This document shows positions 8,824 to 17,682 of a stretch of 64,000 nt of DNA, in pieces (position 1 is the first letter of the stretch; each line of letters starts with the position of its first letter). Under the pieces are notes generated by a model, which was given only the letters and a program-made list of their open reading frames with translations, did no database searches and had not been told where the DNA came from. This DNA comes from CAZJUP01 sp964549275 (GTDB lineage: Bacteria > Fidelibacterota > Marinisomatia > Marinisomatales > TCS55): positions 83,905 through 147,904 of the forward strand of contig CAZJUP010000005.1 of NCBI GenBank assembly GCA_964549275.1. Reading direction: 5' to 3'. A program made the translations under genes and the position numbers.

Positions 8824-9807
8824 TCAGGATATTGAAATTGAATTATGGTGTTCAATCATTTCCGCCAACATTTGTTGAGTGATGGGGACAACCCCTACCT
8901 CTTCACATACCCGTCCTGCAGCATAATTAGCCAATGCAGCGGCTTCTTCAGGTGTTGCCCCGGATAAATCTGCCAGTGTAAAAGTTGAAATAACCGTATC
9001 GCCTGCTCCTGAGACGTCATGTACATGGCGGGCTTTTGTAGGGATTTCATGATACCCATCTCCCATAAAGAGAGAAATTCCTTTTTCTCCCTGGGTGACC
9101 ATCACCATTTCTGCTTTAATTTTCTTTCTGAGTTTCTCACCATTTTCAACCAATTTTCCTTCTTGGCTTAACGCAGTATAAAATTCTGATTGATTCGGCT
9201 TAAATAGTCTCACGTTCTTATAAGCGTTAAAATTTTCTTTTTTGGGATCAACATATACCGGAATTTCATTTGTCTGTGCCATTTTCAATATTGTTGAAAT
9301 AGATTTTTTATTCAAAACCCCTTTATTATAGTCTTCTAAAATAATTCCTGAAAATTGATTTATGGCTCCACTTAAAAATGAAAATAATTCGGTTTCCGAT
9401 TCGACCGATATATCGGAATCGACTTCCCTATCAGCACGAACCATTTGTTGCCCCTGTGCAATAATTCGTGATTTAACTGTTGTGGGTCGCTCTGAATCAG
9501 TGATTACGCCCTGACACCCAATTCCTTTTTTTCTCAACAAATTGATGAGTGTACTTCCTTCCAGATCATTTCCAACTACTCCCACCAGCTCCACAACTGC
9601 ACCCAAAGCCGATAAATTGAGCGCCACATTCCCTGAACCCCCCGGATTTTGTTCTACCCGCTCCACGGCCACTACAGGAACTGGCGCTTCAGGTGATATT
9701 CGGTCTGCATTCCCCCACAAATATGAATCTAACATGACATCCCCAATAACGAGAATTTTCTGTTTCGAGAATCGGCTGGTGATATCGATGACTCTCTTAT
9801 GGTCCAT
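8824..9807 (-). CDS. rfaE1: D-glycero-beta-D-manno-heptose-7-phosphate kinase (RfaE domain I)
   Basis: 327 residues, PfkB/ribokinase fold. Seen: KILVIGDVMLDSYLWG at the N-terminus, the PGGSGNVALNLSALGA sugar-binding segment (about 55-70) and the nucleotide/catalytic signature SGAGDT (D270). The pattern RISPEAPVPVV is characteristic of the ADP-heptose pathway kinase. The cytidylyl/adenylyltransferase half of bifunctional HldE is absent, so a separate rfaE2 is expected elsewhere. The product phosphorylates heptose-7-phosphate at C1 for LPS core synthesis. A good ribosome site (AAAGGAAATAAATC) precedes the ATG. The gene overlaps the end of the PspC gene by 11 bp. Confidence 0.9.
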   Translation of the reverse strand: MDHKRVIDITSRFSKQKILVIGDVMLDSYLWGNADRISPEAPVPVVAVERVEQNPGGSGNVALNLSALGAVVELVGVVGNDLEGSTLINLLRKKGIGCQGVITDSERPTTVKSRIIAQGQQMVRADREVDSDISVESETELFSFLSGAINQFSGIILEDYNKGVLNKKSISTILKMAQTNEIPVYVDPKKENFNAYKNVRLFKPNQSEFYTALSQEGKLVENGEKLRKKIKAEMVMVTQGEKGISLFMGDGYHEIPTKARHVHDVSGAGDTVISTFTLADLSGATPEEAAALANYAAGRVCEEVGVVPITQQMLAEMIEHHNSISIS

Positions 9808-10438
9808 GATTTATTTCCTTTCGGAATGAATTTTCTTCAGGCAAAATAACCGCCAATACAATATAAAGTAATATACCAATCCCTGCACTCATTATCGTTC
9901 CAAATATCCATAAGAATCTGACGATGACGGGGTCGATACTCAAACTTTCTGAAATCCCACCACAAACCCCGGCTAACTTTCGGTCAGTTTTTGATAAATG
10001 CAGCGGTAAATTTTCCACACCTTCCGCTATAGAGGCAGCAATTCCGGAGCGTTTTGTATATAACATAAATATACCCAATCCAATAAGAAGGAATGAAAAG
10101 ATCAAGTTTAAACCAGAGCCCCAAAACCTATGCCATACAATACCCATGATATCCCCATGCTGGAATAACATAACCACTCCGACAATAATCAGAAGGATGG
10201 CCCACAAAGATTTATCTGACGACCTTGTATCGATCTTTGACTCACTTTTTTCAATCTTTGCTTGGTCAGGTATAATCATTAATGCGATAACGTAGGCTAA
10301 TATACCTGAACCACCAAATAAGGTAAAGAAGATCCAAACAACACGTACCAATGTGGGGTCTAAATCAAAATAATCAGCAATCCCTCCACAGACTCCGCCT
10401 AAAACACGGTCTTCCCTCGACCTGAATATTTTTTTCAT
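9797..10438 (-). CDS. Membrane protein with two PspC domains
   Basis: 213 residues with a PspC domain at each end: RVLGGVCGGIADYFDLDPTL at the N-terminus and KLAGVCGGISESLSIDPVIV near the C-terminus, each followed by a hydrophobic hairpin. The middle holds two more membrane segments (LWAILLIIVGVVMLF and LNLIFSFLLIGLGIFML). PspC-type proteins take part in envelope-stress sensing. No pspA or pspB is next to it, so a regulatory link to the Psp system is unproven. The start overlaps the HDAC-like stop as ATGA, with AAAGGAAAATC upstream. Confidence 0.85.
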   Translation of the reverse strand: MKKIFRSREDRVLGGVCGGIADYFDLDPTLVRVVWIFFTLFGGSGILAYVIALMIIPDQAKIEKSESKIDTRSSDKSLWAILLIIVGVVMLFQHGDIMGIVWHRFWGSGLNLIFSFLLIGLGIFMLYTKRSGIAASIAEGVENLPLHLSKTDRKLAGVCGGISESLSIDPVIVRFLWIFGTIMSAGIGILLYIVLAVILPEENSFRKEINHGP

Positions 10439-11379
10439 GATTTTCCTTTCAATAAAGCTTCGGCATGAACAGTAACGCTATCAGCAAGACCTTTCAAACT
10501 ATATCCTCCTTCAAGGACGGATACCATTCGTCCTTGACAAGTTTCTTCGGCTAAATTTACCAAAATCTCTGTAAGAATCTTAAATCCTTCTGTAGAAACA
10601 CCCATACCTCCAAGCGGATCAAGTTGATGCGCATCAAAACCTGATGATAAAATTATAAAATCCGGATTAAATCGCAACACAACATCCGAAAGATCATTTT
10701 GAAAAATATCAATATATATTTTATCATCAGTTTCAGCAGATAAAGGATAGTTTTTTGTAAATCCTAAACCTGGACCAACTCCCGTTTCTGATTTTGCTCC
10801 TGTTCCCGGATAAAAGGGGTATCGATGTAGACTCATATAATACACACTGGGATCATTTTCAAATATATGCTGAGTTCCATTTCCATGGTGGATGTCATAA
10901 TCAATAATCATGATTTTATCAGCTCCATACTTTTTCTGGGCATATTTTGCTCCTATAGCCACGTTATTGAACAGGCAAAATCCCATAGCTCTATCAATTT
11001 CTGCATGGTGTCCAGGAGGTCTGGTTAGGACTAACGCATTGACCGCTTTTTTCGTAAAAACAGTATCGGTTGCTATTGAGACTCCGGATGCAGCTAAAAG
11101 GGCGACATCAAAGGAAGCTGCTGAAATGGGATTATCCAAAGTATCTATAAACGGTTCGTGATTGAGAGAAGCATCTCTTACTCTACAGATATACTCCGGA
11201 GTATGGACCAATCCTGCAATTGAAGATTCCCTGAAATCCGGTTCAATAACTGTAAATCTCTCCATGATTCCTTCCTTGAGCTTTGTTATAATTGCTTCAA
11301 GGCGATGAGGTGATTCTGGGTGCCCTGCCCCTGTTTTATGATTTAAAAACTTATGGGAATAAACAAGAGCAGTTGACAT
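10435..11379 (-). CDS. Histone deacetylase-family amidohydrolase (AcuC/class II-like)
   Basis: 314 residues, full length for the family. It begins with the typical HxxGxGHPESPHRLEAI region. It has RPPGHHAE (H124-H125, proton relay), zinc ligands in DYDIHHGNG (D162, H164) and GFDAH (D249), and the transition-state tyrosine in LEGGYSL. Bacterial members remove acetyl groups from small acetylated amines, acetoin-related compounds or protein lysines; the sequence alone does not tell which. It sits in a tight run (3 bp after the ABC ATPase, 4 bp overlap with PspC), and no acetyltransferase is adjacent. Confidence 0.9.
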   Translation of the reverse strand: MSTALVYSHKFLNHKTGAGHPESPHRLEAIITKLKEGIMERFTVIEPDFRESSIAGLVHTPEYICRVRDASLNHEPFIDTLDNPISAASFDVALLAASGVSIATDTVFTKKAVNALVLTRPPGHHAEIDRAMGFCLFNNVAIGAKYAQKKYGADKIMIIDYDIHHGNGTQHIFENDPSVYYMSLHRYPFYPGTGAKSETGVGPGLGFTKNYPLSAETDDKIYIDIFQNDLSDVVLRFNPDFIILSSGFDAHQLDPLGGMGVSTEGFKILTEILVNLAEETCQGRMVSVLEGGYSLKGLADSVTVHAEALLKGKS

Positions 11380-11382
11380 GAT

Positions 11383-12144
11383 TTAGCGTTTTAAACTTTT
11401 CCGACGGCCAACACTTTTCCTCTTGTTTTGGAAAGAAGGCCCATTGTTTTTTCTATCTTTTACAGAACTGTTAAATTTATTTCCACCGGAACGAATTTTA
11501 GAAATGTGACCATTATCCAAATAGATCATTACAGAAGCAAATCGTTTTACATCTTTATCAGAGGGTGCCGCAAGTATTATTGTTGTCCCTAATTCCTTAT
11601 TCATCTTTACCAATTTTGTACGGAAGTCCTTCTCCAAAGCAGGATCAAACAAAGTACCATAATCATCTACAATTAATACACGGGGGTCACTTTCAACGGC
11701 AACAACCATATTTAGCCAAGCAAGCTCACCGGGAGATAGACTTGTTACGGGCCTGTCAAGTATGAGCTTCCAGTTTCCAGATTGGAAATAGGTGGAAATA
11801 ATTTTATCCTTACGGTTTCCGTGAATTGAAGAAATCACATTTCGAACTTTGTGGCCCTTTGGCAATGTATTTACACTTGCCAAAAATATTTCAGGATTGG
11901 GTTTTATTTTGCCAAGCCAATTGGGTTGAAACTCCTTGGAATCATATTTAACACTGCCCCCATCTTGCTTTTCTAATCCAGCTAAGATTCGAACCAGTGT
12001 GGATTTCCCCGAACCAATAGGACCAACTATACCATATATTGTACCCCTGTGGAATTGTAGTCTTCCAATATTTAATGCTGTAATATCCCCATGTGATTTT
12101 GTGAGATCCTGGATCTCATATATAAGTGTTCCTCGATGATTCAT
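11383..12144 (-). CDS. Orphan ABC-type ATPase with altered catalytic motifs
   Basis: 253 residues. Walker A is GPIGSGKST (41-49), the signature is SLSPGE (about 135-140) and Walker B is VLIVDD (156-161). The usual catalytic glutamate after Walker B is aspartate (D161), and the switch histidine is replaced (LAAPSDKDV at 191-199). The C-terminal ~35 residues are strongly basic (NKRKSVGRRKSLKR). No permease or binding protein lies nearby. It may therefore be a slow ATPase acting in the cytoplasm or on nucleic acid rather than a transporter subunit; that is inference. AGGAGG before the start is a strong ribosome site. Confidence 0.8.
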   Translation of the reverse strand: MNHRGTLIYEIQDLTKSHGDITALNIGRLQFHRGTIYGIVGPIGSGKSTLVRILAGLEKQDGGSVKYDSKEFQPNWLGKIKPNPEIFLASVNTLPKGHKVRNVISSIHGNRKDKIISTYFQSGNWKLILDRPVTSLSPGELAWLNMVVAVESDPRVLIVDDYGTLFDPALEKDFRTKLVKMNKELGTTIILAAPSDKDVKRFASVMIYLDNGHISKIRSGGNKFNSSVKDRKNNGPSFQNKRKSVGRRKSLKR

Positions 12145-12190
12145 TTTTTCCTCCTAAATAGAGAGTAAATGAATCGAAAGTAAAATATAT

Positions 12191-13120
12191 TTAGTTTTCT
12201 ATGTTTTCAAGATACCGTTCTGCATCAAGGGCAGCCATACAACCGCTGCCTGCAGCTGTAACCGCTTGACGATAAATATGGTCCTGAACATCTCCACAGG
12301 CAAATACACCATCCAAATTGGTAGCCGTACTCCCGTTTTTAGTCATTAAATATCCTTTATCGTCCATATTCACTACTCCCGTGAACAAGGCCGTATTTGG
12401 TTGATGTCCAATAGCCATAAAAATGCCATCACAGGATTCTTCCCGATATTGGCCGTTAATAGTATCTTTTAAAACGGCACCGGTTACCCCAGTCTCTTTA
12501 TTACCCAATATTTCTGATATTACAGAATTCCATGCAACGGTGATTTTAGGGTTTTTCAATGCACGATCCCGCATAATCTGTGATGCGCGAAACTCATCCC
12601 TTCTGTGGACAATAATGACTTCAGAAGCAAATTTAGTAAGATACATGGCTTCCTCTAATGCCGAATCACCTCCGCCAACAACAAGGACTTTTTTATCCTT
12701 GTAAAAAAAGGCGTCGCAAGTAGCACAAGCCGAAACACCGAAACCCATAAGATCTTTCTCAGAATCTAGGCCCAGCATTTTTGCTGAAGCGCCGGTGGCG
12801 ATGATAACCGTTTCTGCTGAATACAAGTCATCTCCAATCCAAATCTGATAAGGTCTGGAAGAAAAATCGATTTTTGTAACATGTTTAAATTCGCATTCAG
12901 CTCCAAAACGTTTAGCCTGTTCTCGGATTTGGTCCATAAGTTCCGGTCCCATAATTCCTTGAGGAAATCCCGGAAAATTTTCGACATCAGTCGTAATGGT
13001 TAATTGTCCGCCAGGCTGGTTGCCTTCAAAAACTAAGGGTTCCAAATTAGCCCTTGCTGTGTACAGGGCTGCAGTAAGACCTGCAGGACCTGAACCTATG
13101 ATAATTACTTTTCGATTCAT
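12191..13120 (-). CDS. trxB: Thioredoxin-disulfide reductase
   Basis: 309 residues. FAD-binding GSGPAGLTAA (9-18), redox CATC (C132, C135), NADPH-binding GGGDSALEEA and the C-terminal FACGDVQD segment are all present in the expected order. It reduces thioredoxin with NADPH. It lies 29 bp downstream of trxA on the same strand, so reductase and substrate are made together. Typical length; no odd features. Confidence 0.96.
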   Translation of the reverse strand: MNRKVIIIGSGPAGLTAALYTARANLEPLVFEGNQPGGQLTITTDVENFPGFPQGIMGPELMDQIREQAKRFGAECEFKHVTKIDFSSRPYQIWIGDDLYSAETVIIATGASAKMLGLDSEKDLMGFGVSACATCDAFFYKDKKVLVVGGGDSALEEAMYLTKFASEVIIVHRRDEFRASQIMRDRALKNPKITVAWNSVISEILGNKETGVTGAVLKDTINGQYREESCDGIFMAIGHQPNTALFTGVVNMDDKGYLMTKNGSTATNLDGVFACGDVQDHIYRQAVTAAGSGCMAALDAERYLENIEN

Positions 13121-13149
13121 AACTCTTGTTATGTATTCCTATTATTTTA

Positions 13150-13476
13150 TTAAATAACCGTGTCTAATATTTCGGTTATTCTCGCTTTTGGTACCGCCCC
13201 AACAATTTGGTTCGCCACCGTTCCCCCTTTGAAAATCAATAATGCAGGGATGCTCCGAACGCCGAACTGCATGGCGACTTGGTGATTATGATCTACATTC
13301 ACCTTGCCCACCTTTACCTTTCCTTCATATTCTCCAGAGATTTCAGCTACGGTTGGGCCAATCGCTTTACACGGGCCACACCATTCCGCCCAAAAATCAA
13401 CTAGAACAGGTAAATCGGCTTTCAAAACCTCCGCTTCAAAATTAGCGTCAGTAAATTCAAAAAGATTTTCAGCCAT
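13150..13476 (-). CDS. trxA: Thioredoxin
   Basis: 108 residues with the canonical active site WCGPCK (C33, C36), the preceding LVDFWAEW strand and the cis-proline segment RSIPALLIF. This is the general protein disulfide reductant, recycled by TrxB just downstream. AAGGAGTATAAATGG supplies a strong ribosome site. About 100 bp of non-coding sequence separate it from the upstream hypothetical gene, so it may have its own promoter. Confidence 0.97.
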   Translation of the reverse strand: MAENLFEFTDANFEAEVLKADLPVLVDFWAEWCGPCKAIGPTVAEISGEYEGKVKVGKVNVDHNHQVAMQFGVRSIPALLIFKGGTVANQIVGAVPKARITEILDTVI

Positions 13477-13579
13477 TTATACTCCTTAATACGTTTAAAT
13501 ACAGGGATGAAATCTACCCGTTTTTAAACTTTTGATAAATAACTAATTCAATGGTTACAGAATTATTCTTAAAAGTGAT

Positions 13580-14053
13580 TTAGTTCTGACACTTTTTAAG
13601 AAGGACATGAACTCCTGTCATACGCATATGTTTCTTCCAATGTGCTTTTCCTGCCCAGGGATGGGTGAAAGTACTGCTGGTGTGGAAACCACCTTCCCAT
13701 CTATCACCCATAAAATCCAAAATTAAATATTTTAAGGCTTTACGTTTTATCTGCTCTTTCTCAACGATCATCCCCTCGAGTTTTCCACCTATGAGGTACT
13801 CTGGATTCCCTAATTTTCGTGTGATCCAGTGGTTTTTCTGAAGGATTCCGTTGACCAATTTAGCATCACCTACTGTACCCCATACTTTTCCATCAGACTC
13901 AATATAAATTGAAAAAAATATACTGTCTGCATCAGACCAATTCACAATTTCATATCCAAACCCTTCCCAACAGCCAGTCATACTTTCAAAAGGGATAAAC
14001 ACTTGGCCCGTTAAGATACCGATAAAAGAGGATATCGATAAAATCTGTTTCAT
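13580..14053 (-). CDS. Secreted hypothetical protein
   Basis: 157 residues. A short hydrophobic leader (MKQILSISSFIGILTGQVF) suggests export. The rest is beta-rich with many aromatics (GCWEGFGYEIVNW, GDRWEGGFH, HPWAGKAHWKKHM) and reads like a lipocalin-like barrel, but I recognise no family. It lies between the phosphatase lipoprotein and trxA on the same strand. Function unknown. Confidence 0.65.
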   Translation of the reverse strand: MKQILSISSFIGILTGQVFIPFESMTGCWEGFGYEIVNWSDADSIFFSIYIESDGKVWGTVGDAKLVNGILQKNHWITRKLGNPEYLIGGKLEGMIVEKEQIKRKALKYLILDFMGDRWEGGFHTSSTFTHPWAGKAHWKKHMRMTGVHVLLKKCQN

Positions 14054-14134
14054 AATTTCCCCCTGTATCCATGATGTTATGACAGAAATTACGAAAGATA
14101 ATCGGTTTAATTTCTCTCCTAAGGTGAATCTAAA

Positions 14135-15742
14135 TTATGGGAAATTGGAAATGAGATTTCCGTCCACTTCCTCCGGCACAGGCACACCCAGAATACCTGC
14201 AATTGTGGGAGCAATATCAACTGTGGCAACATGAGCTGAGATATGTTGAGGTTTAAATGTTTTACCCACGATAAAAAATGGTACATGGGTATCATAATCA
14301 AAAGGGGTTCCATGGGTTGCTCCTGTGGGCCAACGATAAGTCCAGTTTTTCTTCGGTAAAAGCCACACATCAGGACTTTTTTCTAAGTGTATACTATTTT
14401 TAAGCCGATCGTAATAAGAGTCACCTGCCGGAGCACTCATAATTTCATCTAATGTGAGAATATTTTCCACTCCTTCTAATCCGGTGACATATTTACGAAT
14501 AATCTTTGTCATTTCATTTTTAGCATTTTTATCTAAATCTGACTTGAAGTAGAAAAAGTTACCATATTCTACACAAGCTCCTTCACCAAATAATAATTTA
14601 ATTTCATGAATTGCTTTTTGGAAACGTGCATTTTTATCCTGTTTATCAATTCGTCCCGCATCTTCGCCTTTTGCATGCAAATATTCCGGAATAGCCATGG
14701 AGCCATGGTCTGAGGTTAATATAAAAAGGACCTGACCCATATTGACTTCTTTCCCAACTCCTTTGATAAATTGATCTAAATAATGATCTGTTTTGACCAA
14801 ATTATCGAGCATTTCCTGAGAATAAGGGCCAAAATCGTGGCCTATCCAATCATTCCCCGACAAACTTATAAATAGAATGTCGGTGATACCATCCTGCCCC
14901 AACTGTTCATTTTGGATACACTTTAAAGAGAGTTCTAGCGTTGTTTTATCTCCCCAGGGAGTTCCTATGATATCATTAACTATATCTTCGTCAGAATAAT
15001 GCTCATCAAACCTATACGGGAATACCGGACCAACAGAATTATGACCCTTTTGAATGACTTCTCCCTGGTAATTATCCGGTCTTGAATAGGCAGTGTATAT
15101 CTCCTCTGACATACTTCTGTCCCAGACAGAATCTCGATATTGTATCGGATTAAAGTTATGATTAAATGTATTTAACCATTCAGGGAGAGCTTCGACGTAG
15201 TAAGTTGACGAGGTAAAAGACCCTTTCCAATTGTACCAAATGGCTAAATCAGGATTTTGACCTCCGAGCATTATAGAAGATCGGTCTTTTGAGGCAATAG
15301 AATAAACTTTTGATAGAGGTGAAATGGCCTTGAGCCAGTCCCCAAGCGTTGTTGAATTGATCAATCGATATGATTTTCCTCTACCTCCATCACCGATGGT
15401 TTCAGATAATGTATCTTCTGCAGCATACCAGCTACGACTGAGTTCTTTTTCCCACCAATAATTTCCCAAGATCCCTGCTGGACCTGGATGCCGGCCTGAC
15501 GAAAGCACAAAATGTCCCGGGCCAGTCGTTGTATAAGCATGTTCATGATGTGTATTCGTGAACTGGATGCTATTATCCCTGAACCATTTATATCCCCCAG
15601 TAAATAGTGGTGAGTATTTGTCCAATAAATCGGGTTTTAATTGGTCTACAGAAATAAAAATAACTAATTTGGGTTTTTGGGGATTCTCCCCGCATGTATA
15701 CATAAAAAAAGCTACCAAAGGCAGCCAGAGTATTTTTCGCAT
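14135..15742 (-). CDS. Alkaline phosphatase/phosphodiesterase-family lipoprotein (PafA-like)
   Basis: 535 residues. The N-terminus is a signal with a probable lipobox ending MYTC (C17), so the protein is likely membrane-anchored. Alkaline phosphatase superfamily landmarks are visible: metal aspartate in ISVDQ (D33), the threonine nucleophile region YTTTGPGH (71-77), metal-binding LTSDHGSM, and the C-terminal THGTPFDYDTHVPFF histidine/aspartate pair. A threonine rather than serine nucleophile points to PafA-type phosphate monoesterases or nucleotide pyrophosphatases. The role would be scavenging phosphate in the periplasm. Its start codon overlaps the tyrS stop by one base. Confidence 0.85.
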   Translation of the reverse strand: MRKILWLPLVAFFMYTCGENPQKPKLVIFISVDQLKPDLLDKYSPLFTGGYKWFRDNSIQFTNTHHEHAYTTTGPGHFVLSSGRHPGPAGILGNYWWEKELSRSWYAAEDTLSETIGDGGRGKSYRLINSTTLGDWLKAISPLSKVYSIASKDRSSIMLGGQNPDLAIWYNWKGSFTSSTYYVEALPEWLNTFNHNFNPIQYRDSVWDRSMSEEIYTAYSRPDNYQGEVIQKGHNSVGPVFPYRFDEHYSDEDIVNDIIGTPWGDKTTLELSLKCIQNEQLGQDGITDILFISLSGNDWIGHDFGPYSQEMLDNLVKTDHYLDQFIKGVGKEVNMGQVLFILTSDHGSMAIPEYLHAKGEDAGRIDKQDKNARFQKAIHEIKLLFGEGACVEYGNFFYFKSDLDKNAKNEMTKIIRKYVTGLEGVENILTLDEIMSAPAGDSYYDRLKNSIHLEKSPDVWLLPKKNWTYRWPTGATHGTPFDYDTHVPFFIVGKTFKPQHISAHVATVDIAPTIAGILGVPVPEEVDGNLISNFP

Positions 15743-16947
15743 TATTTAACCTTTATAAATCGTCTTTTTCCTACTTTTATTATTTTTTCTTTCCCCGGTT
15801 CGATTATAAGATTTATATCCACTATCAAATTTCCATCAATTCGAACGGCGCTTTGCTTTATTAATCGACGCACTTCTCCCTTGCTTTGGGTTAGTCCTGC
15901 ATTGAAAACGATGTCTACAAGAGGTGTTTCATTTTCTATAGATATTTCATCGATTTCCTCCGGGATATCCTTATTTACGATCACAGTATCAAAATGTTGT
16001 TCGGCTTTCGAAGCTATATTTTTATCATAATAAAGTTTAACAATAGCCCGTGCCAATTCCCGCTTAATATCCCTGGGATTTTGAGCAGGGTTCATTAATT
16101 GATTACGAACTCTGGATAACGTTTTTGTATCTGCATCCGCACCCAAGAGGAAATATTTTTCGATCATTTCATCTTTAATGGACATTGTTTTTCCGTATAT
16201 ATCCTCAGGGGAATCAGTTAAACCAATATGATTTCCATACGATTTCGACATCTTTTCAACACCATCAGTTCCTTCCAGCAAGGGAAGGGTTATAACTGCT
16301 TGAGGGTCCTGATTATATTCCTTCTGAAGATCCCGACCAACAAGCAAATTAAATTTCTGGTCTGTACCACCCAATTCAACATCAGCTTTTAATTCTACAG
16401 AATCCATTCCTTGAGCCAGTGGATACATAAATTCGTGGATCGAAATAGGAATTTCCGCCTGATACCTTTTCGTAAAATCATCCCGTTCAAGCATCCGTGC
16501 TACAGTATAATGGCTACTGAGTCGAATCACATCACTAAATGTCATAGAATTCAGCCATGTCGAATTATACACTATCTTAAGTTTATCTATATCAAGTATA
16601 GCTTTTGCTTGCTCCACGTAGGATTCGGCATTATTTTTCGCTTCATCAAGGGTGAGTTGGGGTCGTGTTTTATTTCGGCCAGAAGGGTCTCCAATCATAG
16701 CTGTAAAATCACCAATGACCAATATAGCCTTATGGCCTAAATCTTGAAAATGACGCAATTTTCTTAAGACTACACCATGTCCGATATGAAGATCTGGCCT
16801 ACTTGGATCACACCCCAATTTTATATTCAGAGGCTTCCCTGTCTTTATGGAATTTTTTAATTTATTTTTTAGGGTATTTTCCGGAATGATCTCCTCCACA
16901 CCACGACCGATGAGTTCCCATTGTGTATCTAAAGATAAAAATTTCAT
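15742..16947 (-). CDS. tyrS: Tyrosyl-tRNA synthetase
   Basis: 401 residues. Class I signatures are HIGH (54-57) and KMSKS (232-236). An S4 RNA-binding domain forms the C-terminus (about 335-400, ending GKEKIIKVGKRRFIKVK). The residue spacing resembles the TyrZ-type bacterial enzymes. It charges tRNA-Tyr. The start overlaps the smpB stop by 4 bp. Confidence 0.95.
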   Translation of the reverse strand: MKFLSLDTQWELIGRGVEEIIPENTLKNKLKNSIKTGKPLNIKLGCDPSRPDLHIGHGVVLRKLRHFQDLGHKAILVIGDFTAMIGDPSGRNKTRPQLTLDEAKNNAESYVEQAKAILDIDKLKIVYNSTWLNSMTFSDVIRLSSHYTVARMLERDDFTKRYQAEIPISIHEFMYPLAQGMDSVELKADVELGGTDQKFNLLVGRDLQKEYNQDPQAVITLPLLEGTDGVEKMSKSYGNHIGLTDSPEDIYGKTMSIKDEMIEKYFLLGADADTKTLSRVRNQLMNPAQNPRDIKRELARAIVKLYYDKNIASKAEQHFDTVIVNKDIPEEIDEISIENETPLVDIVFNAGLTQSKGEVRRLIKQSAVRIDGNLIVDINLIIEPGKEKIIKVGKRRFIKVK

Positions 16948-17399
16948 AGTCTATTTCGCATCTCTCTGGCTGTATCCCGCTTTATATCTCTCTCCTTTAT
17001 CGCTGCCTTTTTGTCGTAAGTTTTTTTCCCTTTAGCGATTCCAATTTCCACTTTAGCAATTCCTTTTTTATTGAAGTATAGCTGAAGAGGAATGATTGTA
17101 AATCCTTTTTGGTCCAGGGATTTTTTTAATTTAAATATTTCTTTTTTATTCAAAAGCAGCCGTCTTTCCCTCAAGGGTTCATGACCTTGATAACCAGTAT
17201 GTGAATAGGGACTGATATGTGCAGCCAAGAGCCAGGCCTCATTTTTTCGAATAGCAACATAAGCTTCTTTCAAATTTGCTTTCCCTTCCCGCAAACTTTT
17301 AACTTCACTTCCCGTGAGTTGCAATCCGGCTTCCATTTTTTCAAGGATATGATATTCATGATAAGCCTTTCGATTTGTGGCAACATTTTTAATTTCCAT
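16944..17399 (-). CDS. smpB: SsrA (tmRNA)-binding protein
   Basis: 151 residues with the family signature. It begins with NRKAYHEYHILEKMEAGLQL and TGSEVKSLREGKANLKEAY, and ends in the basic tail KKTYDKKAAIKERDIKRD that enters the ribosome during trans-translation. Typical length. It is the first gene of the minus-strand series; the divergent tRNA-Leu lies about 100 bp away. No tmRNA gene was found beside it. Confidence 0.95.
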   Translation of the reverse strand: MEIKNVATNRKAYHEYHILEKMEAGLQLTGSEVKSLREGKANLKEAYVAIRKNEAWLLAAHISPYSHTGYQGHEPLRERRLLLNKKEIFKLKKSLDQKGFTIIPLQLYFNKKGIAKVEIGIAKGKKTYDKKAAIKERDIKRDTAREMRNRL

Positions 17400-17503
17400 T
17401 ACTCAAATTCCGACGGAGAAAATACGGAGTACTCTCAAGCCCATCCAAGTTTATTCCTTGCTGCAGGACTAAACAAGCCTGTAACTTCGCACCGTTTTTT
17501 GAT

Positions 17504-17590
17504 GCCCGGGTGGCGGAATTGGTAGACGCGCTAGGTTCAGGGTCTAGTGTCCGCAAGGACGTGCTGGTTCGACTCCAGTCTCGGGCACCA
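17504..17590 (+). tRNA. tRNA-Leu (CAG)
   Basis: Begins GCCCGGGTGGCGGAATTGG and ends CTCGGGC-A-CCA, with CCA encoded. The acceptor stem pairs with one G-U. The anticodon loop is TTCAGGG, giving CAG. A long variable arm follows (TGTCCGCAAGGACG), as expected for a type II tRNA-Leu. The T arm is GGTTCGACTCC. Confidence 0.95.
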
Positions 17591-17682
17591 TCTTATGTAT
17601 CATACCTATGTTTTACACTCAATCCAGGGAAATCACCAGTATATTCAAAACAGGTTAGAACAAAAATATTTAATTTTTCCTG

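Noticed and set aside
10435..12144. A dedicated protein-acetylation switch around the HDAC-like gene
   Set aside because: No acetyltransferase or sirtuin is adjacent; the deacetylase substrate cannot be inferred.
17400..17503. tmRNA gene beside smpB
   Set aside because: The space is too short and holds no tmRNA-like acceptor or tag sequence.
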